From Glomus cerebriforme (taxonomy: Eukaryota > Glomeromycota > Glomeromycetes > Glomerales > Glomeraceae), in the NCBI GenBank assembly GCA_003550305.1, contig QKYT01001463.1:1-10538 (forward strand): a stretch of 10,538 nt of DNA. Reading direction: 5' to 3'. Position numbers and translations under genes: made by a program. How positions within the stretch are numbered: the stretch's first letter is position 1; the number at the start of each line of letters is the position of its first letter. Positions 1-6,580 of this stretch are shown piece by piece. A model generated the notes under the pieces. It was not told the DNA's origin, made no database searches, and was given only the letters and a program-made list of their open reading frames with translations.

Positions 1-111
1 AATACATATTAATGATCTTAACTTAAAATGCATTGATGCTTTGTTTTTTTTTAATTTTCGTTTATGTTGATCACTTGATTAAACAAAAAATTATTAATTT
101 TTTCACAGTAA

Positions 112-993
112 TACTTAACACAACATTGGCTCAATTTTATTCCAGATAATCTCAAAATCTCGTTGGCTCTCAACAAATTCCATGGTACAAAAGTAAAAGC
201 AGCAAACTTTCAATTACCTACCAGTTCTCAACAAAAACTTTATTACCCCAATTTATATCCTATGGACAATATTTTGTGTCCCCTCTGCCACCTCGAATCG
301 GACTCCAATACCCACTTCAGAAATTGTCCTTCGTATTTGAACGAACTTCAGCATATTATCAACAAATATAAATTAATTCTCATAGATCTTGCTCAATCAC
401 AATTACTACCACCATGGTCATTTGGCCAAATTCTTCATCATATCAACACCTCCCCATTGTTCAAAAACATTGTCTCCTCTTTATTTGAAGACAGTCATCC
501 TCTCTATCTCCTAATACACAATTTTATCCCAAACATTTTGGTTAATATTTTCAAACAAATATATGGTTCAAAGTGATTCATTGTGGATCATTTAATTCAA
601 TTCGTCTCACAGTTCACCAAAGACCTTTACCACATCATTTGGTCCNACAGAGCTTCTGCTTTCAAAGATTTTGAAAATTCACTTAACATCTCCAAGGCAT
701 CTAAAAAACGTTATCATTCCACACGTCCCCCGCCTCTAAAAGCACCTCGTCAAAATATTCCTGATATATCTCTTCAAGCAACTAATTCAAATTTATTAAT
801 CAATGAAAATACTTGGCTCCTTTGGGTGTCTAGCAATTTTCTTTATTCGGGCAATTGGCTCTTGCATCGTGATTTTTATAATTATTATTCTTCTTTATCA
901 CTTAATCAGTTAGAACAATTTTATATTTTCTCATCATATTTTCGGGTTCCTTATATAGATTTTTCTTCCTTTCCTCTTAATGTTATTCAATAG
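112..993 (+). pseudogene. LINE reverse transcriptase, C-terminal fragment with zinc knuckle
   Basis: The same reading frame runs 112-993 and is broken once by TGA at 574-576; the halves on both sides are in phase, so this is one broken ORF and not two genes. A zinc-binding knuckle of the type found at the C-terminus of LINE reverse transcriptases lies at 277-327: Cys (277), Cys (286), His (313), Cys (325), spacing C-x2-C-x8-H-x3-C, starting CPLC. Downstream, the second half contains a basic Pro-rich stretch and then a Trp- and Tyr-rich tail ending at TAG 991-993. An unresolved base lies at about 646. The first ATG-like start inside the frame is not a real start, because the protein is truncated. 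Function in the intact element: copying element RNA into DNA at a nicked target. This copy cannot do that. Confidence 0.7.
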
Positions 994-1146
994 CTAATGC
1001 TTCCTCAGTTCCCTTGGCAACCAGCAGTCAGGCAATTGTTCACTTTGATGTTCGGTAACTAGACATAGTAATAGAGTTGTAGTTATCTTGTAGTGTAATT
1101 TTTATAGTTGCATCAATTTCTCTTTCCTATTACTTTGCTGTACTAC

Positions 1147-1173
1147 ATTAAAAATAAAAATAAAAATAAAATA
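1147..1173 (+). repeat. A-rich LINE 3' tail (AAAAAT repeats)
   Basis: The stretch consists of repeated TAAAAA units ending in AAAATAC. Short A-rich tandem repeats are typical of the 3' ends of LINE elements, and its position about 150 bp after the ORF stop fits that role. Confidence 0.6.
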
Positions 1174-1255
1174 CNGATCAGCAATTAAAATAAATAAAAT
1201 AATTGTTAGTTTTTACATAATACGACATAATAATTCCGTTGTATTTCGATCAGAT

Positions 1256-1290
1256 AGATAATCTTTTTTTTTTTTAAAAAAAAATTATCT
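1256..1290. repeat. AT-rich inverted repeat
   Basis: AGATAA (1256-1261) and TTATCT (1285-1290) flank a run of T followed by a run of A, so about 15 bases can fold back. It lies in the 180-bp spacer between the LINE tail and the first exon of the intron array. It could be a promoter-proximal poly(dA:dT) tract or simply low-complexity DNA. Confidence 0.35.
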
Positions 1291-1349
1291 AATAATATTT
1301 TTAATTATCCCTCCTTAANGAAATCATCAGAAAAAAATTTATATTAAAG

Positions 1350-2258
1350 ATGATTACGTTTCCTTATAGACTTCTGGTAGGTTGGAAGTTCCGAAATGCT
1401 TTGAAAAATATTAGTATAATGACTAACATTTTTTTTTAATTTGTAGGAACGCAAGCGTCTTGGTTTAAAGCTTTGAAAGNGACNTTAGTATAANGACTAA
1501 TGTTCCTTCCTTTCTTTATTTTGTAGTGAACGCGAAACGGCCTTGGGTGAGTTGAACTTTGGCAAAAAGGTTTAAGAAACGTTAGTATAACAACTAACGT
1601 TTTTTTTTCTTTATTTTGTAGTCAACGCGGAAGTCAGTCTGGAACTTATCTGGTGAGTTGTAATTTGGCGAAGAGGGTTTAAGAAATGTTAGTATGACGA
1701 CTAATGTTTCTTATTTCTTTATTTTGTAGTGAACGAAAAGGCCTTGCTTGGGAACTCTTGGGTGAGTTGTAATTTGGCGAAGGTGATTTAAGAAACGTTA
1801 GTATGATGACTAACGTTTCTTATTTCTTTATTTTGTAGCGAACGGAAAGGCCTTGCTTGGGAATTTGTCTTGGGTGAGTTGTAATTTGGCGAAGATGGTT
1901 TAAGAAACGTTAGTATGACAATCAACGTTTCTTATTTCTTTATTTTGTAGTGAATACGAAAAAGCCTTGCTTGGGAACTCTTGGGTGAGTTGTAATTTGG
2001 CGAAGGTGGTTTAAAAAACGTTAGTATGATGACTAACGTTTCTTATTTCTTTATTTTATAGCGAACGGAAAGGCCTTGCTTGGGAACTCTTGGGTGAGTT
2101 GTAATTTGGTGAAGGTGGTTTAAGAAACATTAGTATGATGACTAACGTTTCTTATTTTTTTATTTTGTAGTGAACACGGAAAGGCCTTGGGAATGGTGGG
2201 AATGGGATCTGGTATGTTGGATTTTGTTGAAATGTGCAGAGCGAGGATGATTTATTGA
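1350..2258 (+). CDS. predicted nine-exon gene made of tandem mini-exons and mini-introns
   Basis: Product unknown. Predicted exons: 1350-1376, 1447-1462, 1527-1546, 1622-1652, 1730-1761, 1839-1873, 1951-1984, 2062-2093 and 2171-2258. The introns are 70, 64, 75 nt and then five of 77 nt. Joined exons total 315 nt: an ATG, 104 codons without a stop, and TGA at 2256-2258. Introns 3-8 have GTGAGT donors; the first two have weaker GTAGGT and GTTTAA. All end in TAG after a T-rich tract, with CTAAC, CTAAT or ATCAAC branch-like sites about 25 nt upstream. The peptide is repetitive, but successive exons are read in different phases, giving alternating RTERPCLGTL-like and KALLGNSW-like pieces. No signal peptide, transmembrane segment or known domain is seen. 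The frame is open upstream to about 1305; ATG 1350 is the first Met. It may be a real repeat protein gene, a noncoding spliced transcript, or chance. Coding status is uncertain; the splice-site pattern is clear. Confidence 0.45.
1377..2211 (+). repeat. tandem array of about 110-bp exon-intron units
   Basis: Eight units lie head to tail. Unit starts, measured at the exon boundary, fall at 1447, 1527, 1622, 1730, 1839, 1951, 2062 and 2171, giving periods of 80, 95, 108, 109, 112, 111 and 109 bp. The last five units are nearly identical and the first three are diverged and shorter, so the array probably grew by recent duplication at its 3' side. Each unit has an exon-like core containing AAGGCCTTG and an intron-like part running from GTGAGT to TTTTGTAG. 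Unit-to-unit differences are largely at CpG positions (CG changed to TG or CA). Two Ns near 1480-1494 and one near 1495 mark assembly ambiguity in the diverged part. Confidence 0.9.
1789..1822 (+). other. intron hairpin enclosing the branch site (best copy of eight)
   Basis: TAAGAAACGTTAGT and its exact reverse complement surround a six-base ATGATG loop: a perfect 14-bp stem in intron 1762-1838. The 3' arm contains CTAAC at 1810-1814, a good fungal branch-site match 24-28 bases before the acceptor. Equivalent, less perfect hairpins occur in every intron, for example 1680-1713, where two C-to-T changes leave U-G and G-U wobble pairs. In RNA the stem would hide the branch site or bring donor and acceptor closer. 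Whether it affects splicing is inference. Confidence 0.7.
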
Positions 2259-2420
2259 TCACCTGATATGCATCTGATTGGCTACGGAGTTTCGTAGCAG
2301 TTTCTCCATTTCGCAATTATTAAAGTTTCGCCAATGGCGAAACGTTTTGTCAATAGTTTCAACTTCACTATTTGGAGTTTCACCATTTTGCAAAATCCAA
2401 AATGAGTTTCGCCTGGAAAC
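2259..2420. repeat. short GTTTCGCC-type repeats and small palindromes
   Basis: No gene is seen here. GTTTCTCCATTTCGCAA (2300-2316) recurs as GTTTCACCATTTTGCAA (2377-2393), 15 of 17 bases. GTTTCGCCA and its reverse complement form a 19-bp palindrome around one A (2325-2343). GCTACG and CGTAGC form a small stem at 2281-2298. Another GAGTTTCGCC lies near 2404. The block separates the intron array from the pogo element and may be the rest of another degraded repeat. Confidence 0.45.
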
Positions 2421-2437
2421 CTTAGATATAATGAACT

Positions 2438-2597
2438 CTTGATATACTGAACTTTTTCTTAAAAACCAGTTTCATACTATATAAAAAAATCTTAATATAT
2501 TGAACTTTATATGAAACTTGATATAGTATATACTGAATATGTATTGATCTACTATCTATTATAAAATATAATAAAAAAAATTTTGATATACTAAACT
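2438..2597. repeat. left subterminal repeats of the pogo-like element
   Basis: Four degenerate copies of CTTGATATACTGAACTTT are spaced over 160 bp before the transposase start. Related copies stand beyond the transposase stop in both orientations. Such subterminal repeats commonly serve as transposase binding sites; that role here is inferred from position. Confidence 0.55.
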
Positions 2598-2665
2598 GAT
2601 CATGTGATTAATAAATTATAATCAGATAATCATTGTTGAATTTTTTTTTTTTACCATTATCTATT

Positions 2666-4453
2666 ATGAGTCAAAAAAAAAAATGTAAATAATAAAGCAA
2701 TATTAAAAAAAAAAAAGATTTTAACCTTTGGAGAAAAGAAAGATTTATGTTTGCTTCATGAAGAAAATCTATCATTATTGCAAGAAGAAATAGNAAAAAG
2801 ATTTGGTATAAAAAAAAATACTGTTAGTGATATTTTAAAAAATAAAGAAAAATAGTTGAATTTAGAAATTAATAGTTCTAATATAACTAAACAAAAAGAA
2901 AAATTACCAAAATTTTCTGAATTAGAAGAAGTTTTGGTAATTTGGATTTCAAATGCTTTAGCTGCTAATAAAATTATTACAGGAGAAATTATTTTAACTA
3001 AAGCTAATGATTTTGCAAAATTAATAAATATTGAAAGTTTTACTAGATTTGTGGGTTGGTTAAATAATTTTAAAAATAAACATAACATAAAGTAATATAA
3101 TAAGCATAATGAGTCGCAAAGTGGATCAAATAAAGAAGAATTAGCCAAAGAAAGAGAAAAATTACAAAAATTGATTAGTAATTTCGATCTTGAAGATGTA
3201 TTTAATTGTGATAAAACAAGTAATAGTTTTTTGTGTAATTTATATTTTTGTTGTTAGAATTAAATAATATTAATCCAAATATTATTTTATAATAGAACTA
3301 TATTGGGAATTGGAACTTTCTAAAATATTATTTACTGGTCCTCTTTCTGAAATAAAAAAATTAAAAAATAGAGTTACAATTTTATTAATATTCAATACAA
3401 CTGGTTCAATTAAACTTTCAGCTCTTTTTATTCATAAATATCAAATACCAAGCAAGAGATTTAATTGGAATTGATAAATAAAACTTCCAGTTGATTATTT
3501 TTGGAACAAAAGTACTTGGATGCAAATATCTATTTGAAATAAATACTTAGAATTTTTAAATCAAAGGATGAAAAAAAAAAACAGAAAAATCCTTCTTTTA
3601 GTAAACAATGCACCTGTTTATTCTGTTAGTAATCTAGCATCATTAACAAATATTACAATTCATTATTTGCCTCCTAATACTACAGCTCATTTGCGCCCTG
3701 CTGATGCTGGTATTATTAATTCTTTTAAGGTTTGTATATTATTTATTAATCATATTATAAAATGTAAAATAAATATCCTAATTATTAGTTATAAATTTTA
3801 GGCACAATATTAAAAAAAACTTATAAAAAACAGAATTGAGGCTTATGATGAAACAGAATTTAATATTCCAATTTCTAAACTAAAAATAAATAATTCTATT
3901 TTACTTTGTGCTGAAGCTTGGAAAGCTGTAACAAGTAAAACCATTCATAATTGTTAGAAAAAAACTAGGATTTTGCCTACTTTAGCTTCAGCTTCACCTT
4001 CACCTTTACCTTTACCTTTACCTTCATTTTCACTCTCACCTTTACCTTCTGATAAAGAGCACAATTTAAATGAAATGGAGGAAATTCAAAAATTATTAAA
4101 TCAATATAATAATTTTATTTTTAGTGAATTAATGAGTGCTAAGGAATTTGGTTTAATTGATAATAATGATAATTATGGAGAAGAAGAGATTACAGATAAG
4201 GTAATTGTAGATATGGTAAAATCAAGCAAATTGGAATTTAAAGAAGAAGAATTAATTTTACTACCAAAAATATTTATTTTAGAAGCGTTAGAATCATTAG
4301 ATAAAATATTATCTTTTTCTTGATAATCCACTAAATACTTTTGTTATAAAATTCAATAACAGAAATATGTTAAATAATCTTAAAAAACAAATTATTTATT
4401 TTAATAAAAATAGTAAAGTTCAATCGGTATTAGATGGTTGGTTGGATACTTAA
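2666..4453 (+). pseudogene. pogo/Tigger-type DDE transposase, inactivated
   Basis: Domains appear in the expected order. A CENP-B/psq N-terminal helix-turn-helix lies at about 2721-2852 (LTFGEKKDLC ... NTVSDILKN). A Tc5/CENP-B second DNA-binding domain lies at 2895-3092 (VIWISNALA ... GWLNNFKNKH). The DDE_1 nuclease core begins with VFNCD, its first Asp at 3210-3212. The second catalytic position reads LLLVNNAP, with Asn (AAC, 3604-3606) where the family has Asp. The third Asp, in ADAGI, is at 3703-3705, 32 residues further on. A 72-nt phase-0 intron interrupts the gene at 3730-3801. The C-terminus has an SPLPLPLP low-complexity run and ends at TAA 4451-4453 after a frameshift near 4315. ATG 2666 (MSQKKK) is the likely start, frameshifted in the poly-A run before 2720. 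Stops at 2853 (TAG), 3535 (TGA) and 3955 (TAG) sit where Trp is expected; further stops lie at 3093, 3475-3480 and 3811. The enzyme would cut and paste the element at TA sites; this copy cannot. Confidence 0.85.
3730..3801 (+). other. intron within the transposase pseudogene
   Basis: GTTTGT at 3730 follows the codon AAG of INSFK, and TTTTAG ends at 3801. Removing 72 nt joins that codon in phase to GCACAATAT, restoring the family-like SFKAQY sequence. The length is a multiple of three, and it lies just after the third catalytic Asp. Confidence 0.7.
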
Positions 4454-4510
4454 TGAATATTGTACAATGTACATATTATGGCAAATAATTTTTNTAATAG
4501 TATTAGTAGT

Positions 4511-4595
4511 AGTAATATAATTTTTTTGAACATTTCATTAATATTATTAGTAATATAATTTTTGAATATTCAATTTTATTAGTAATATAATTTTT
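4511..4595. repeat. triplicated 15-bp AT-rich motif
   Basis: AGTAATATAATTTTT occurs exactly at 4511-4525, 4549-4563 and 4581-4595, interspersed with TTTTTGAACATT-like words. It lies in the 3' untranslated part of the pogo-like element, probably a local slippage product. Confidence 0.55.
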
Positions 4596-4657
4596 TATGA
4601 ATTTTTGAACATTTATTTTTACAATAATAAAAACTTTATATCATGTAAATATATAAG

Positions 4658-4675
4658 AAAAATCACGTGATTTTT
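4658..4675. repeat. perfect 18-bp palindrome with CACGTG core
   Basis: AAAAATCAC is followed directly by its reverse complement. The centre CACGTG is an E-box-type hexamer. It sits immediately before a right-side TTGATATACTGAA repeat. A related TCATGTGAT occurs on the left side near 2600, so it may belong to the paired ends of the element. Confidence 0.5.
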
Positions 4676-4805
4676 GATATACTGAATTATTTATTACTTA
4701 TTTATAGAGTTTGGTATATAAAAAAAATTTGATATACCAAATGACTTCTATATACCGAACTTTTGCTCTTGAATTACGAATTCAGTATATTGAGATTAGA
4801 CTGTA
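4671..4805. repeat. right subterminal repeats of the pogo-like element
   Basis: TTTTTGATATACTGAATT (4671-4688), TTGATATACC (about 4730), CTATATACCGAACTTTT (about 4749-4765) and the inverted AATTCAGTATATTGAG (4780-4795) match the left-side motif. The 4730-4768 stretch aligns with 2425-2460 in direct orientation, while 4780-4795 aligns inverted, so the ends are mixed repeats and not a simple terminal inverted repeat. Confidence 0.5.
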
Positions 4806-4855
4806 TGTTTATATTAAATTTAGGATTGCAATATATTGGTCTTATATGTTAAGAG

Positions 4856-5002
4856 ATGGTTAAGAAATATGAAGAAATTTTATCAAAGTGCAATAATATG
4901 AATAATATTAGAAAAGTAGCAAAAAAAACACCTAGACTAGGGGATGGTGAACTATTATTAAGTCTGAAGTTATTTCACATGCTGAAATATTTATTCATAT
5001 GA
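4856..5002 (+). CDS. small hypothetical ORF (48 aa), doubtful
   Basis: An ATG opens a 48-codon frame ending at TGA 5000-5002. The translation is Lys- and Leu-rich (starts MVKKYEEILSKC) and matches no family I recognise. An overlapping frame in the second half (EVISHAEIFIHM) looks equally protein-like, so this could be a frameshifted remnant of a longer host or transposon gene. It lies between the pogo-like element and the Helitron, in DNA where chance ORFs of this length are possible but less common because of AT richness. Treat as unproven. Confidence 0.2.
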   Translation: MVKKYEEILSKCNNMNNIRKVAKKTPRLGDGELLLSLKLFHMLKYLFI

Positions 5003-5548
5003 TCTCAAATAATTCGTATTAACAGTAAATAAAAGTTTATATTAAAATGAAACACATATTTTATATAATGTAATTTGTACTTAATCATGTTTGTGACATC
5101 CTAATGTCAAAAATAAAATAAAAAAAATATTAATATAGAACAAACAATTTTACTAATATAAATTTAGCAATATCATCTAATTCGTATTAATAAAAGTTCA
5201 TTTGCTTAAATAAACAATTAGATATTAATATAGAATAATCAATTTTACTTAATTATATAATACAACTTCATTTAGTATTAAAAAAATTTATTATACTCAT
5301 ATTAATAAAGCTTAAATAAACAATTAGATCTTAAACAATCAAATTCATTTAATTACTTTATTATATAATTTAATTTTGGTAATATTCATATGTTAAATTT
5401 TGTTTCAATAATGTGAAAGGATAGTTTTTTTAGTCTTATATAATGGAGAAAATTGTATATAATATTTATTTTTGTTAATAAAGATATAATAAACATAAAA
5501 TTATTAATATTCATAATAAAAATCAAATTAAATCAGTTTACCTTTAAA
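5003..5548. other. AT-rich spacer with direct repeats, no gene seen
   Basis: About 550 bp of A/T-rich sequence in which I see no supported ORF. A 20-bp word, GCTTAAATAAACAATTAGAT, occurs exactly at 5204-5223 and 5310-5329. It is preceded by related (G/C)(T/A)TATTAATAAA words and followed by similar AT-rich text, so it belongs to a longer degenerate repeat of about 106-bp period. AATTCGTATTAA also recurs (about 5009 and 5180). TATATAAT near 5438 could be a TATA element for the following transposase, but is not distinctive in this composition. The 5' end of the Helitron probably lies somewhere here; I could not find its TC terminus. Confidence 0.45.
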
Positions 5549-6580
5549 ATGAATAACAGAAGTACTAATCCTGAGATATTATGAAAGAGAAATAGCCAAA
5601 AGAACGAGATAAATGAGCAGCGCCAAGCACGTCTAGCATGTGATCGCAAAAGAAAGTGTAAAAAAAATACATGAAATAGAGAAGAACATGAATTATGACG
5701 TGTAAGTATTCAAAAATGTAGAAAGAAAAGAAACTTGATGGAGAGTAATGAGGAATACAGTACCTGTCTTAACTGTTAAAATGAGCAAAAATGTAGATCG
5801 CATCTTCATAATATTGAAAGATGACAAGAATCAACTAAAGAAACTGAAGGTAGTCAAAAACTACTAAGAATAACACAAACCCTTAGCAATTATGAACATT
5901 AGAAGTTGCAAAACTTTTGCAATAAAATGGAAAATATTTAATATAATTCTTGTCCCATATGTAATAATGAATGAATTTCATCAATATCGCTTATTAAAGA
6001 AATATGTCGACGATGCTATATGGAAAAGACGGAGCCTAAGAGATTTTCTGCAGAAAATGATATGGATCTGGACAATGTATCAGACAAGCTTAAAGGTCTA
6101 ACAAAAATTGAAAAGATTCTTATTGCACAAGTGTTTATCATTATGATAGTATATTAATTTCGAGAAGGATAAATTAAATATAGAGGAAACATCATTAACT
6201 TTTCTTAAGACATTCAAGAAATCACCAATCGTCTTTCATGACATCCTTCAATGCTAGATATACTAATAATATGTTGATAATCAACTAATGATTCAACAGG
6301 TTTCAGAGATTTCATTATACGTCAGAGTAAAGTTAGTAATGCTCTAGTGTGGCTAAAAGCAAATAACTGATATTATGAAAATATAATCATCAATCAAGAA
6401 ATACTTTAATCCTTACCTGAAAATGATTCTATTACTCAAATGCTTCAGCAGCTGCAAAATGATCAATTAATTGATGAGATTCTAGCAGATGAAGAAAATA
6501 GAAATAATGAAATAACATGTAATTTTGTACCTTCATATACTCAACAAATAGGAAAGAAGTTGGCATCAATGATACATTAG
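5549..6580 (+). pseudogene. Helitron transposase N-terminal region with CxxC zinc finger
   Basis: ATG 5549 (MNNRSTNPEIL) begins a frame that stays recognisable to about 6564. It starts with an Arg/Lys-rich coiled region (QRQARLACDRKRK). A CPIC motif (Cys codons at 5951 and 5960) and a CRRC motif (6005-6016) follow, forming a likely C2C2 zinc site that precedes KFSAENDMD-like sequence typical of these proteins. LKGLTKIEKILIAQVF (about 6088-6135) and SNALVWLKANN (about 6334-6366) are family-like blocks. Stops fall at positions where relatives have Arg, Gln or Trp: for example, TGT TGA TAA at 6272-6280 stands where Arg-Arg-Gln is expected. The region is DNA-binding in intact proteins. No function remains here. 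Confidence 0.75.

Larger units (their letters stand above)
112..1173 (+). mobile_element. 5'-truncated LINE (non-LTR retrotransposon) copy
   Basis: This is the 3' end of a non-LTR retrotransposon. It contains the C-terminal part of the reverse-transcriptase ORF (112-993), about 150 bp of 3' untranslated sequence and a 3' tail of repeated A-rich units (1147-1173). The reverse-transcriptase palm and the endonuclease are absent, as expected for a copy truncated at its 5' end during target-primed reverse transcription. The left limit is set where the homologous-looking frame becomes open, just after TAA 109-111, so the true junction may be a few bases away. I compared the bases before about 112 with those after the tail and found no convincing target-site duplication. 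Orientation is + because both the ORF and the A-rich tail read that way. Confidence 0.72.
2421..4810 (+). mobile_element. degraded pogo/Tigger-like DNA transposon (Tc1/mariner superfamily)
   Basis: A broken DDE transposase ORF (2666-4453) is flanked on both sides by related AT-rich subterminal motifs of the form TTGATATACTGAACTTT. Left copies lie at 2438-2455, 2491-2508, 2518-2542 and about 2583-2597; right copies at 4673-4688, 4730-4768 and, inverted, 4780-4795. The right end may be ...GATTAGACTG followed by TA at about 4801-4805, which fits the CAG/CTG termini and TA target duplication usual for pogo elements, but I could not match a clean left terminus, so both limits are approximate. The element is non-autonomous in its present state. 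The A/T-rich stretch 4454-4670 is its 3' untranslated part. Confidence 0.7.

Noticed and set aside
85..103. AAAAAATTA/TAATTTTTT inverted repeat
   Set aside because: Expected by chance in such AT-rich sequence and linked to no other feature.
90..110. Splice-acceptor-like TTTTTTCACAG before the LINE fragment
   Set aside because: No donor or upstream exon is visible in the window, and the position coincides with the LINE truncation point.
1440..2200. CRISPR-like regular repeat array
   Set aside because: The entire unit is repeated, with no unique spacers between repeats. The unit has splice signals and the setting is eukaryotic transposon-rich DNA.
2756..3148. 130-codon open frame on the minus strand
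   Set aside because: It is the antisense of the pogo transposase DNA-binding domains, which have clear family sequence on the plus strand. The minus-strand product is hydrophobic low-complexity translation.
3973..4323. Separate Pro/Ser-rich gene
   Set aside because: It is in phase with the preceding transposase frame after the TAG at 3955 and forms the transposase C-terminus.
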